A stretch of DNA of 60,560 nucleotides from an uncultured Bacteroidales bacterium (GCA_902771935.1 CACXYM010000009.1:1-60560), one strand, 5' to 3'; numbered from the stretch's first letter, positions 16,568 through 24,682 are shown. Numbers and translations: made by a program. Notes: a model not told the origin generated them from the sequence alone.

Positions 16568-17647
16568 TTAGTTGTTGCTGACGCGTTGTCTGGAGACGAG
16601 ACCCATAAGCCAGAAGAGGAATTTAGGTAATGGTTTTGCGCGGTCTCGTTTGCGCATGTCGATGAACCAGTTGAGTTTCTTAGCCACCGGTATCTTGTGG
16701 GTTTCGACGAACTCGATGAGTGTACCATCGGGGTCTTCGATGTACGTAAAGTGTCCGGAAGCTTCTCCCATGTCGAACACTTCATTATCGGGGCAACTGT
16801 CCACAGTGAAGGGATGTTTCTTTTTGGCGCAGAACTCCCCGAGTTCACGCATGCCGGTTACGTCGAAGCAAATCTGTATGAATCCAGGGTCGCCCCAGTA
16901 ACGTCCTTCAAACAGTTTGCGTGGTGTGCGGTCAAATGCTTGTACAAGTTCGATGGTGCTTTCACCCATAAGTTTAGAGAATGCGCCTTTGCGGGGTTGC
17001 GAGCTGGCCAATAAGACACGACGACATTTTACGTTCGGGAAATCAAGCAGTTTCCAGTCTTCAAAGATGTCGGTTTTGTCGTATATTACTTTGTCATATC
17101 CCAAAATATCGCGGTAAAAGGCCATAGATTTCTTCATGTTCGTAACACCGACCATGGCACCGATGATACCTCCTGTTAGTTTGTGCTCGTTGATAAAGAG
17201 ACTTTTGTCTTCGACGAGTTGGAAACAGTTACCATACAGGTCTAGCACATAGAAACAAGGTGTTCCGTCCGGCATAGCTGAGATGGGGCTACATTCAGTC
17301 CATTTTTTTGTAATCTGTTTGTAGAAGGCATTGACGTCATGGCATTTGACTTTAGCGCAGAAGACGCCAAGATCGCCAACGGCAGGATTGAACTTAGCTG
17401 CTACGGGCTTTCGTTCGGAATATTGCCATATCTCAAAACCACCACCTCCTTGCAGGTTGACGGCTATGCAGGCGTGACGCTTTTGTGCTACGCCGCCGGT
17501 GTAAGGCAACATTCGTTCTGCAACGGTATCGTCTTCGAGGATTTTGACATCGATGCCGAACATGTCAATGAACCAATTCCATGACTTGCGGAAGTTTTCG
17601 GTTCCTACGCCCACTTGTTGAATGCCCGAAATGAAAAAATTATCCAT
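16568..17647 (-). CDS. Two-domain VOC (glyoxalase/HPPD-fold) protein lacking canonical metal ligands
   Basis: A 359-residue protein with two vicinal-oxygen-chelate modules, one from about residue 5 (GIQQVGVGTENFRKSWNWFI) and one from about 165 (GAMVGVTNMKKSMAFYRDIL). Overall it resembles 4-hydroxyphenylpyruvate dioxygenase. At the positions where HPPD has its first two iron-binding histidines, this protein shows GVTN and QICFDV with no histidine; only the late glutamate in DPDGTLIEFVE is clear. So a normal Fe(II) dioxygenase reaction is doubtful. It sits 24 nt after cysK and 34 nt before the acyltransferase gene, so a role with that lipid-base pathway is likely but undefined. Confidence 0.75.
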   Translation of the reverse strand: MDNFFISGIQQVGVGTENFRKSWNWFIDMFGIDVKILEDDTVAERMLPYTGGVAQKRHACIAVNLQGGGGFEIWQYSERKPVAAKFNPAVGDLGVFCAKVKCHDVNAFYKQITKKWTECSPISAMPDGTPCFYVLDLYGNCFQLVEDKSLFINEHKLTGGIIGAMVGVTNMKKSMAFYRDILGYDKVIYDKTDIFEDWKLLDFPNVKCRRVLLASSQPRKGAFSKLMGESTIELVQAFDRTPRKLFEGRYWGDPGFIQICFDVTGMRELGEFCAKKKHPFTVDSCPDNEVFDMGEASGHFTYIEDPDGTLIEFVETHKIPVAKKLNWFIDMRKRDRAKPLPKFLFWLMGLVSRQRVSNN

Positions 17648-17671
17648 ATTGTTATTTCTGTTTGTTCGTTT

Positions 17672-18583
17672 TTAAAATATACCGAGTGAGAGATATCGTT
17701 CTCCAGTATCCGGCAGCACAGCTACTATGGTTTTACCGCGGTTAGTTTCTTCGCGAGACAATTTTACCGCTGCTGCAAAGGCTGCTCCAGAGGAGATACC
17801 TACGAGTAATCCTTTTTTGCCTGCCAGCAGTCGCATTCCATCAAATGCCTCTTCATCTGCCACAGGAAGGATGCGGTCGATGATGGCGGGGTCGTATGTA
17901 TCCGGCACGAAACCTGCTCCGATACCTTGAATGCGGTGTTTTCCTGCAATACCGGTTGAGAGAACTGCGGATGAGGCCGGTTCTACGGCTACGATCTGAA
18001 CTGAGGGTTTGTGCTTTTTAAGTGCTTTTCCGCAACCGCTGACAGTTCCTCCTGTGCCGACTCCGGCGACGAGGATATCTATCTGTCCCTCTGTGTCTTT
18101 CCAAATCTCTTCGCCAGTAGTGCGTTCATGCATGGCAGGATTAGCCGGATTGACAAATTGGCCGAGGATGACGGCTCCGGGTGTGGTATCGCGCAGTGCC
18201 TCTGCCCGACGGATAGCACCTTTCATACCTTCCGCACCAGGAGTGAGTTCCAGTGTAGCACCATAGGCTTTGAGCAGATTGCGCCTTTCGACACTCATTG
18301 TGTCCGGCATGGTGAGGATTACCTTGTATCCGCGTGACGCGCCCACCCATGCGAGTCCGACACCTGTATTGCCGCTTGTAGGTTCGATAATCGTTGCGCC
18401 CGGTTTCAGTAAACCGCGTTGCTCGGCATCTTGTATCATCGCCAAAGCGATACGATCCTTGACGCTTCCGCCGGGATTATAATACTCCAATTTAAGGATG
18501 ATACGGGCTTTTTGGTCCTCCATTCCGCTTATTTCCAAGAGCGGAGTATGACCGATGAGTTCGGTGAGATGTTGGTATATCAT
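17672..18583 (-). CDS. cysK: Cysteine synthase (O-acetylserine sulfhydrylase family)
   Basis: A 303-residue fold-type II PLP enzyme. NPGGSVKDRI holds the PLP lysine (Lys42), EPTSGNTGVGLAW is the substrate loop, GVGTGGTVSG binds the PLP phosphate, and QGIGAGFVP and LPDTGERYLS complete the CysK pattern. It replaces the acetate of O-acetylserine with sulfide to make cysteine. It heads a four-gene minus operon whose other members are a VOC protein, an SPT/cysteate acyltransferase-like enzyme and an SDR. Cysteate synthases of sulfonolipid producers belong to this kind of PLP enzyme, so sulfite as a second substrate is a possibility. The motifs look canonical for OASS, so I name it by family. Confidence 0.9.
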   Translation of the reverse strand: MIYQHLTELIGHTPLLEISGMEDQKARIILKLEYYNPGGSVKDRIALAMIQDAEQRGLLKPGATIIEPTSGNTGVGLAWVGASRGYKVILTMPDTMSVERRNLLKAYGATLELTPGAEGMKGAIRRAEALRDTTPGAVILGQFVNPANPAMHERTTGEEIWKDTEGQIDILVAGVGTGGTVSGCGKALKKHKPSVQIVAVEPASSAVLSTGIAGKHRIQGIGAGFVPDTYDPAIIDRILPVADEEAFDGMRLLAGKKGLLVGISSGAAFAAAVKLSREETNRGKTIVAVLPDTGERYLSLGIF

Positions 18584-18619
18584 AGTTACTCTTTATTTAA
18601 GGCCACTTAATTCGGCGCG

Positions 18620-18650
18620 CAAAGGTACTGCTTTTTTTGCATATATGCAA
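18620..18650 (-). promoter_or_regulatory. Promoter of the cysK-VOC-acyltransferase-SDR operon
   Basis: On the minus strand TTGC (18647-18650), 19 nt and TACCTTTG (18620-18627). The -33 region TTGCATAT directly follows the terminator of the upstream nitroreductase gene, with no spacer between the two transcription units. Confidence 0.75.
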
Positions 18651-18651
18651 G

Positions 18652-18687
18652 AAAAAAGCAACATTTTTTGTGAAATGCTGCTTTTTT
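18652..18687 (-). terminator. Terminator of the ALDH-nitroreductase unit
   Basis: AAAAAAGCAGCATTT and AAATGTTGCTTTTTT form a 15-bp stem with one wobble pair when read on the minus strand, ending in six T. It lies about 30 nt after the nitroreductase stop codon. Confidence 0.8.
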
Positions 18688-18715
18688 GTGGTAGAAGACT
18701 ACTCAAAATAGTTGC

Positions 18716-19309
18716 TTACCAAGCGTTGTAATGGATGTTGTCGGTGTTAAATTTGTCTTTTACATCCGGATTCTCGGCGGGAATACCGACGGGCACAATG
18801 CAGAGTGGAATGATGTGTTCCGGCATACCGAGCATTTCCTGCACCATTTTAGCACGATTCATGTCCGGATGCAGACCAGTCCAAACGGCTCCAAGTCCCA
18901 TAGCATGAGCAGCGAGCAGGATGTTTTCCGTAGCGGCTGAAACATCGTTAATCCAGAATCCTGCCATTTCTCCCGGGATAGCTTTGCTGAGGTCTCCGCA
19001 AGGGATGATAGCGATAGCGGGCTTATTACTGCATCGTGAATAGGGTAGTGCTTCGCCGAGTTTAGCCAAAATAGCTTCGTCTTTGATGACTACAAAAGCC
19101 CAAGGCTGTTTGTTGATAGCGGATGGTGCCGCCATGCCTGCACGCAAAAGCGTTTCTATCTGTTCGTCGGAGATTTTTTCACCTGTGAAGTTGCGAACAG
19201 ATACGCGGGTCATGATGTTGTTAATGGCTTGATTTTCCATACTTTTAGGTTGATTGTTGCACGCAGCTAAAACCATGGCTGCAGCGCAGAGAATGATTAG
19301 TTTTTTCAT
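18716..19309 (-). CDS. Nitroreductase family lipoprotein
   Basis: A 197-residue FMN-dependent oxidoreductase with an unusual export signal. MKKLIILCAAAMVLAAC is a lipoprotein signal peptide with lipobox LAAC, so the enzyme should be anchored in the envelope. The nitroreductase core follows: TRVSVRNFTGEKISDEQ (FMN phosphate site), MAAPSAINKQPWAFVVI, and the late AMGLGAVWTGLHP block. Natural substrate unknown; such proteins reduce quinones or nitroaromatics with NAD(P)H, which would be scarce in the periplasm, so its electron source is a question. It follows the aldehyde dehydrogenase gene by 41 nt and is probably in the same transcript. Confidence 0.88.
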   Translation of the reverse strand: MKKLIILCAAAMVLAACNNQPKSMENQAINNIMTRVSVRNFTGEKISDEQIETLLRAGMAAPSAINKQPWAFVVIKDEAILAKLGEALPYSRCSNKPAIAIIPCGDLSKAIPGEMAGFWINDVSAATENILLAAHAMGLGAVWTGLHPDMNRAKMVQEMLGMPEHIIPLCIVPVGIPAENPDVKDKFNTDNIHYNAW

Positions 19310-19350
19310 ATTGATTATGTTTAAATATGTTGATTATGCTTTTAATGCGT

Positions 19351-20778
19351 TTATCGCTCAAAGAGTTTGAGCAGGGACATTTTCTTTTTGCCTATTTTGC
19401 CTGTATAGGGGTGTTCTCTCAATGTCAGATTGAAGTGTGTGAATCCGCGAAGAACGGTTTGTGGATGTGTGAACTCGCGGAATCCCCATTCGCCGTGATA
19501 TGCTCCCATTCCGGAATGTCCTGTTCCGTTAAATGGTACTCCTTTGACCATCATGTGAATGCATACTTCGTTGATGCAACCGCCACCGAATTGTTGGGTT
19601 TTCATTGTTTGATTTGCCCATCGTATATTCTTGGTAAACAGATACATAGCTAATGGGTGTTCGCGTTCGGCAATCACATTCATTAGGCTATCAATCTCAG
19701 CATCTTTGAAAGGCACTATAGGCAGCAGCGGACAGAAGAGTTCGTGCTGCACGATATCCTCGTTTATATCTACCGGATAGATAATGGTTGGTGCGTATTT
19801 TCGGGTTGCTTTATCGCCTACGCCGCCAAAGAGAATGCGTTCGCGGTATTTATTTGCCCAATTGACGCATTTATCATATGCTGCATCGGTTATCAGTTTG
19901 GGGTATTCCGGATTGGTTTCTGCGTGTTCGCCGATTTGTTCAACAAAGGCATTTTTGAGTTCGGAAATGAATTGTTCTGCCACTTCATGTGCGACGGCTA
20001 TCTGGTTGATATTGATGCAAATCTGTCCTGCATTTGTGAGTTTGAAGAAAGCTATCTTGCGCGCAGTATCTTTAAGGTCTGCATCTGCGCGAACGACGCA
20101 CCAGTTACCTGTTTCGCCACCTAATTCGAGTGCAACGGGTGTGAGGTTTTTGGCGGCTTCTGCCAAGACATGTTTTCCGACAGATGGTGAGCCAGTGTAA
20201 AAGATCTTGTCAAATCGCTGCGCGAGGCACATATCCGCCACATCGTGTCCGCCATCAATAAGCGTAATGTACTCCGGCGGAAAGACTTCAGCAAAGAAAC
20301 GTTTTAGTGCGGCTGTGGAAGCAGCCGATTTGGAACTGGACTTAATCACGACCGTATTACCTCCGCATATTGCGGCAGCAACAACGCCGATAGTGAGCAA
20401 AATGGGGAAATTGAACGGGCTGATGACCAGTGATACGCCATAAGGCATTTTATATACTTTCGTTATGATACTCGGGAAGCACATTAGTCCGCTGAAATGC
20501 CTTTCGGGCCGTGCCCATCGTCGAAGTCCGTGAATCATTTCGTTGATTTCCACGACGATTGGTCCGATGTCGCAGAGGTACGCTTCCAACTCGGTTCTGC
20601 CTAAGTCTGCGGTGAGAGCGGCTATGAACTCATCTTTGTGGGCAAGGACGGCTTTTTTGAGTTTCTTGAGTTGTTGTATGCGCCATTTGACGGGCAGCGT
20701 TGTTCCGGTTCTGAAGAAACGGCGTTGTGTGGCAACGATCTCGGCAATGCGTTCGTTAGAGTATTCGTTTTGCCTCAT
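19351..20778 (-). CDS. Aldehyde dehydrogenase, class 3-like
   Basis: A 475-residue NAD(P)-dependent aldehyde dehydrogenase. ISPFNFPILLTIGVVAAAI is the cofactor-side block, VALELGGETG holds the general-base glutamate, and NAGQICININ carries the catalytic cysteine; HSGMGAYHGEWGFREFTHPQ is the typical C-terminal block of the class 3 fatty-aldehyde group. The segments GGETGNW (usual GGKSP) and QICIN (usual GQTC) depart slightly from textbook motifs, but the key Glu and Cys are kept. A hydrophobic tail as in membrane-bound fatty aldehyde dehydrogenases is not evident. Long-chain aldehydes, for example from the adjacent lipid-base pathway, are a possible substrate by context only. Promoter at 20807-20837. 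Confidence 0.88.
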   Translation of the reverse strand: MRQNEYSNERIAEIVATQRRFFRTGTTLPVKWRIQQLKKLKKAVLAHKDEFIAALTADLGRTELEAYLCDIGPIVVEINEMIHGLRRWARPERHFSGLMCFPSIITKVYKMPYGVSLVISPFNFPILLTIGVVAAAICGGNTVVIKSSSKSAASTAALKRFFAEVFPPEYITLIDGGHDVADMCLAQRFDKIFYTGSPSVGKHVLAEAAKNLTPVALELGGETGNWCVVRADADLKDTARKIAFFKLTNAGQICININQIAVAHEVAEQFISELKNAFVEQIGEHAETNPEYPKLITDAAYDKCVNWANKYRERILFGGVGDKATRKYAPTIIYPVDINEDIVQHELFCPLLPIVPFKDAEIDSLMNVIAEREHPLAMYLFTKNIRWANQTMKTQQFGGGCINEVCIHMMVKGVPFNGTGHSGMGAYHGEWGFREFTHPQTVLRGFTHFNLTLREHPYTGKIGKKKMSLLKLFER

Positions 20779-20806
20779 GGTTACTTTATTTAGGATGTTT
20801 CGGCTG

Positions 20807-20837
20807 CAAAGGTAGTGCTTTTTTTTGAGATGTGCAA
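20807..20837 (-). promoter_or_regulatory. Promoter of the aldehyde dehydrogenase gene
   Basis: On the minus strand TTGC (20834-20837), 19 nt and TACCTTTG (20807-20814), about 30 nt upstream of the start codon. Confidence 0.7.
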
Positions 20838-20891
20838 GAAAAAAGAGAAAAATGTTTGGTTTGAGTAGTGTTATATTGGCTTAGGAACGGC

Positions 20892-20951
20892 TTAATCACC
20901 CTTTAATAACCTTATAATCACCCTTTAATCACCTTATAATCACCTTTAGTT
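20892..20951. repeat. Short tandem repeat, period about 22 bp
   Basis: TTAATCACCCTTTAATAACC is followed by TTATAATCACCCTTTAATCA and CCTTATAATCACCTTTAG: about 2.7 copies of a unit built from AATCACC and CTTTA/CTTATA blocks. It lies between two divergent promoters (20807-20837 minus, 21065-21096 plus) in an otherwise empty 320-nt gap. It could be a cluster of regulator sites; nothing else in the gap is recognisable. Confidence 0.6.
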
Positions 20952-21064
20952 AGCGGGATGGTGGTGGTAGTTTAAGTGAGGAATGTATGGTTTGTATCTA
21001 ATAAGGAGGGAAAATTATGTTCGGAAATAAAAAATGCACAAAAATACACTTTTTTGCAAATAAA

Positions 21065-21096
21065 TTTGCATATATGAAAAAAAAGCAGTACCTTTG
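21065..21096 (+). promoter_or_regulatory. Promoter of the small 82-residue regulator gene
   Basis: TTTG (21065-21068), 20 nt and TACCTTTG (21089-21096). The spacer contains CATATATGAAAAAAAAGCAG, as in most strong promoters of this window. Leader of about 35 nt. Confidence 0.78.
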
Positions 21097-21137
21097 CCGC
21101 CCCAAATGGAAAAAATGGAATAAACTACACCAAAGAT

Positions 21138-21386
21138 ATGACAAGAACAACATTTAATCGTCTTCGTGACGTGAAGGACAGTCTGCCACACGGCAGTATG
21201 GCAGTAATAGCCTCAGAATTAGGTGTTACTGCCGATGAAGTAAGAGCTTTTTTTAACGGAGAAGGAACTCCTGAGAGTGGTTATCACATTGAGCCGGGAC
21301 CGGATGGAGGCATTGTTGTCTTGAATGATACGCGGATATTGGAGATGGCGTTGCGGATTGCTTGGGAAGTAAAGAATGCGATATAA
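21138..21386 (+). CDS. Small putative DNA-binding protein
   Basis: An 82-residue soluble protein. Residues about 18-40 (GSMAVIASELGVTADEVRAF) look like a helix-turn-helix, with an alanine-glutamate-leucine-glycine turn. The second half holds GYHIEPGPDGGIVVLNDTRI, a small beta hairpin, then a helix. It has its own consensus promoter and a long empty upstream region with tandem repeats that might be its operator. I recognise this as a small protein type common in Bacteroidales but know no assigned function. A 134-nt gap without clear signals follows, except for a short CTCC-TGTGT-GGAG hairpin near 21490. Confidence 0.65.
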   Translation: MTRTTFNRLRDVKDSLPHGSMAVIASELGVTADEVRAFFNGEGTPESGYHIEPGPDGGIVVLNDTRILEMALRIAWEVKNAI

Positions 21387-21520
21387 TTTATTATCGTAAT
21401 GGGGCTGTTGAATAGCAAGTCCTTGGTGGGCGTAGCGGGTGAGAAGGATAAAATGGGCTGCGCCTAAGTGATAAAAGTAAATATTAAGCTCCTGTGTGGA
21501 GTTAGAATAAATTAAAAAGG

Positions 21521-22402
21521 ATGAAAAAGATTTTGTTAGCAGGAGTACTGCTATTGAGTTGTGCGGCTATGGTGAAAGCAGATGTTGAGTTTGCTTATGA
21601 TGCCGGAGCCGAAGTTGTAAGTGCTTATATCTGGCGTGGACAATATAACGGCGGTTTGTCGTTCCAGCCGGATTTGGAAGTTGGTTATGATGGTGATTTG
21701 ACGTCGTTTAGAGTCGGTGTGTGGGGCAATATAGGTGCTTCAGATTGGCGTTTTAAGCGTGGATTGGCGACGTATGTGAATGAGGATGGTGATGAGATTG
21801 ATCCTAATACGCGTTTTATGCCGGAGTTGGATGTTATGTTGAATTTCTCGGTAGTTGGTTTGAGCGTGGGTATGAACCATTATTACTACTGCGACGGATC
21901 GAATTTTCTGTCATGGAAGAAAGATGCGGAATTGTTTGATGCAGATGGTAATGTGAATACGACGAGTACGACCGAGTTGTGGGCAGGATATAGTTTTGAG
22001 CATTTCTTTGATGTGGATGCGTATATCAACTGGTACACGACGGTTGCGGGAAATGACTTTGTTTGGAACGAGGATGGTGAAGCCAAACGTGCTTGGAGTA
22101 GCTATATTGAATTAGGTTACAACTACAACTGGGAAGATTTGGGTTTGACTTTTGGCGGTCAGTTGGGTATTAGTCCGTGGGCAAGCGATTTGTACGGAAA
22201 CAGTAAGTTTGCCGTGACGAATATCAGTTTGCGTTTAGAGAAGTCGTTTGATTTAGATGTTTGCAGTTTGAGTCTGTTTGCTCAGGGGTCGCTTAATCCG
22301 GATGGTGTGAACAAGGAGAATGCTTACATCAAGGGTAGTGGTGACGAGAAGCTGTATAACCAGAAGTTGAATGGTGTTATAGGCGTTGGAGTCTGGTTTT
22401 AG
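21521..22402 (+). CDS. Predicted outer-membrane beta-barrel protein
   Basis: A 293-residue exported protein: signal peptide MKKILLAGVLLLSCAAMVKA, then alternating amphipathic strands with many tyrosine and tryptophan residues (VSAYIWRGQYNGG, FRVGVWGNIGASDW, SVGMNHYYYCDG). It ends NGVIGVGVWF, with the terminal phenylalanine of a Bam substrate. The YIWRGQ start of the barrel is shared with a broad group of porin-like proteins of unknown cargo. AAAAAGG lies 1 nt before the start, a weak Shine-Dalgarno. The apbE gene follows after 80 nt. Confidence 0.72.
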   Translation: MKKILLAGVLLLSCAAMVKADVEFAYDAGAEVVSAYIWRGQYNGGLSFQPDLEVGYDGDLTSFRVGVWGNIGASDWRFKRGLATYVNEDGDEIDPNTRFMPELDVMLNFSVVGLSVGMNHYYYCDGSNFLSWKKDAELFDADGNVNTTSTTELWAGYSFEHFFDVDAYINWYTTVAGNDFVWNEDGEAKRAWSSYIELGYNYNWEDLGLTFGGQLGISPWASDLYGNSKFAVTNISLRLEKSFDLDVCSLSLFAQGSLNPDGVNKENAYIKGSGDEKLYNQKLNGVIGVGVWF

Positions 22403-22482
22403 GACGCACGAAACACTTGTTGCGGGAAATGCATATTATAGTGTATAAATCTAAATATTAACCATAAAAAACACATGAGATT

Positions 22483-23505
22483 ATGAAGAAAACACGTACT
22501 TTTATTGCATTGGGATTAGCATTGGTAGCTGCGGCATTACTGCTATTCCTTCCGAGTTGTCAGAGAAAGAAGTTCTATTTGAATGAGGGACTTGTTTTTG
22601 GCACTTACTACAACATTCGTTATGAGGGCACTCGTGACATGGAGCAGGAGATACGCGCTCAATTGGCTCATATGGATTCGTCGCTGAGTGTGTATAATAA
22701 AGCCTCTATCATCAGCCGCGTGAATAGGAATGATGATGTGGTTGTGGATTCTCTGTTTGAGACTATGTTCAAGACAGCAGCTGAAGTCACGGAGATGAGT
22801 GATGGTGCGTTCGATATCACCTGCGGTCCGCTGGTCAACGAGTGGGGTTTTGGCACGAAAGAGAAAGGTCATACTCCGACTCAACACGAGATTGATAGTA
22901 TTTTGAAGTTTATTGGTTTCAAGTATGTGACCTTAGACGAGGAGCATCATCGTGTGGCGAAGATGGATACACGTATTCAGTTGGATGCGAGTGCGATAGC
23001 GAAAGGCTACGGTTGCGATGTAGTTGCCAGCTATTTAGCCTCTCAGGGCTGCGAGAACTATCTTGTTGATATAGGTGGTGAAGTGGTATGCAAAGGTCAT
23101 AGCGAGAAAGGTCCGAAATGGCGTTTGGGCATTACGAAGCCGATTGATGATCCGACAGGTGAAGTGGAAGAGATAGAAGAGATTATTGAGGTGAATGATT
23201 TGTGCATAGCTTCGTCCGGAAACTACCGTCGTTTCTATTATGATGATGGTGGTGAGCGCAGAAGCCATACAGTTGATCCGCGTACGGGTTATCCTGTTAA
23301 CCACGCTTTGTTGAGTGCGACTGTGATAGCGAGTTCGGGTATTCGTGCTGACGCATTGGCAACAGCTTGTATGGTATTGGGCGAAGAGGCTGCTTTGGAG
23401 ATGATTGAAAAGACAGAAGATGCATCTTGCCACCTGATTATTGCGAATGGTGATGCGACGCGGATTACGGTATCGTCACGTTGGTTGGAAGATGTGACGG
23501 AGTAA
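22483..23505 (+). CDS. apbE: FAD:protein FMN transferase (ApbE) lipoprotein
   Basis: A 340-residue lipoprotein (signal ending LFLPSC) that attaches FMN to a threonine of target proteins such as Nqr or Rnf subunits in the envelope. ApbE features seen are GTYYNIRYEG, AHMDSSLSVYNKASIISRVN, the glycine-rich GAFDITCGPLVNEWGF, LDASAIAKGYGCDVV and the late SHTVDPRTGYPV. Length is normal. No nqr or rnf genes lie in the window, so its target is elsewhere. It starts a plus-strand group with bamD, rpoZ and coaBC. Confidence 0.93.
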   Translation: MKKTRTFIALGLALVAAALLLFLPSCQRKKFYLNEGLVFGTYYNIRYEGTRDMEQEIRAQLAHMDSSLSVYNKASIISRVNRNDDVVVDSLFETMFKTAAEVTEMSDGAFDITCGPLVNEWGFGTKEKGHTPTQHEIDSILKFIGFKYVTLDEEHHRVAKMDTRIQLDASAIAKGYGCDVVASYLASQGCENYLVDIGGEVVCKGHSEKGPKWRLGITKPIDDPTGEVEEIEEIIEVNDLCIASSGNYRRFYYDDGGERRSHTVDPRTGYPVNHALLSATVIASSGIRADALATACMVLGEEAALEMIEKTEDASCHLIIANGDATRITVSSRWLEDVTE

Positions 23506-23524
23506 GAGCCGCGAACATATTGAA

Positions 23525-24334
23525 TTGAAGAGAAAAGTAATAATATTATTGAGTTTGTTGGTGCTTCTGGCTGGATGCGGGGAGTACCAACAAGTGCTTA
23601 AGTCTAAGGATCCGGATTACAAGTTCCAGAAGGCATTGGCGTACTTCAACGCGAAAGAGTACGTGAAATCGCAGACTCTATTAGAAGATGTGGCTGCGTA
23701 TTACAAAGGAACAGAGCGGAGTGAGGATGTGCTATGCTATTTAGCTCGTTCGTATATGGGTAAGAAAAGCTATTCGGAGGCGGCAGATTATTATGCTGCA
23801 TATATACGAAATTACCCGAAGGGTAAGTATATTACAGAGGCACGTTTTCAGGTGGGCCATTGCTATTATTTAGATTCACCTGACGCTCGTTTGGATCAAG
23901 AGATTACGCGCAAAGCGATAGATGCTTTTACTGAGTTTACGGAGTTGTATCCTGAAAGTCCGTATTCGGAGCAAGCATACCAAGAAATGAGTGAGATGTA
24001 CGACAAGTTGGCATATAAGGAGTATCTGAGTGCCAAGTTGTATTATAATCTCGGAACATATCTGGGTAATAACTATGCGAGTTGCGAGATCGTGGCTAAG
24101 AATGCGCTTCGTGATTATCCGAGTAACAGTCATCAGGAAGAGTTGAGTTGGCTTGTTTTTGCCGCCAAGTATCAACAGATGATGAACTCCATAGAAGAAA
24201 AGAAGATTGATCGTGCGCGCGATACGCAGGACGAGTACTATAGTTTTATTACAGAGTATCCGGAATCGAAACATCGCTCCCAAGCGGAGAAAATCAATAA
24301 AGACGTAGAAAAAATATTGAAAAAAGCAGAATAA
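23525..24334 (+). CDS. bamD: Outer-membrane assembly lipoprotein BamD
   Basis: A 269-residue lipoprotein of the BAM complex, which scaffolds insertion of barrel proteins. The signal peptide MKRKVIILLSLLVLLAGC (first codon TTG) ends in lipobox LAGC. Tetratricopeptide repeats follow: YKFQKALAYFNAKEYVKSQT, AADYYAAYIRNYPKGKYITE, and a third near YPESPYSEQAYQEMSEMYDK. The start is TTG at 23525; there is no ATG nearby in frame, and this start places the lipobox correctly. It is 19 nt after apbE and 14 nt before rpoZ. Confidence 0.92.
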   Translation: MKRKVIILLSLLVLLAGCGEYQQVLKSKDPDYKFQKALAYFNAKEYVKSQTLLEDVAAYYKGTERSEDVLCYLARSYMGKKSYSEAADYYAAYIRNYPKGKYITEARFQVGHCYYLDSPDARLDQEITRKAIDAFTEFTELYPESPYSEQAYQEMSEMYDKLAYKEYLSAKLYYNLGTYLGNNYASCEIVAKNALRDYPSNSHQEELSWLVFAAKYQQMMNSIEEKKIDRARDTQDEYYSFITEYPESKHRSQAEKINKDVEKILKKAE

Positions 24335-24348
24335 ATATTTGTATGACA

Positions 24349-24681
24349 ATGAATTATAAACAATCAAAAGCCCCGAAAACGACCATTACCCGTGACTTGA
24401 ACAAATTGACGGAGAAAGTAGGTAATGTGTATGAAACAGTAGCAATCATCAGTAAGCGTTCCAATCAGATTGCGAACGCTCTGAAGAAAGAGTTGGACAC
24501 TAAGTTGCAAGACTTTGCGATGCCTCAGGATGCATTGGACGACACGTTTGAGAACCGCGAGCAGATAGAGATATCTCGCAGTTACGAAGTGATGCCGAAG
24601 CCGACGCTGATTGCTACCCAGGAACTGCTTGATGACCAATTGGTTTTCAATGTTGGTTCGAAGGACGACCAGCTGAAGTAA
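24349..24681 (+). CDS. rpoZ: RNA polymerase omega subunit, Bacteroidetes type
   Basis: A 110-residue Rpb6/omega-like subunit that binds the beta-prime C-terminus and stabilises RNA polymerase. The sequence MNYKQSKAPKTTITRDLNKL, then NVYETVAIISKRSNQIA, and FENREQIEISRSYE follow the Bacteroides omega pattern closely. ATG 24349 is chosen by comparison with the MDYKK start of those proteins; an ATG two codons upstream (24343) is also possible. It is followed by coaBC with a 1-nt gap, a pairing common in this phylum. Confidence 0.9.
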   Translation: MNYKQSKAPKTTITRDLNKLTEKVGNVYETVAIISKRSNQIANALKKELDTKLQDFAMPQDALDDTFENREQIEISRSYEVMPKPTLIATQELLDDQLVFNVGSKDDQLK

Positions 24682-24682
24682 G

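Noticed and set aside
16568-17647. Functional 4-hydroxyphenylpyruvate dioxygenase
   Set aside because: The canonical iron-binding histidines are not visible at their expected places.
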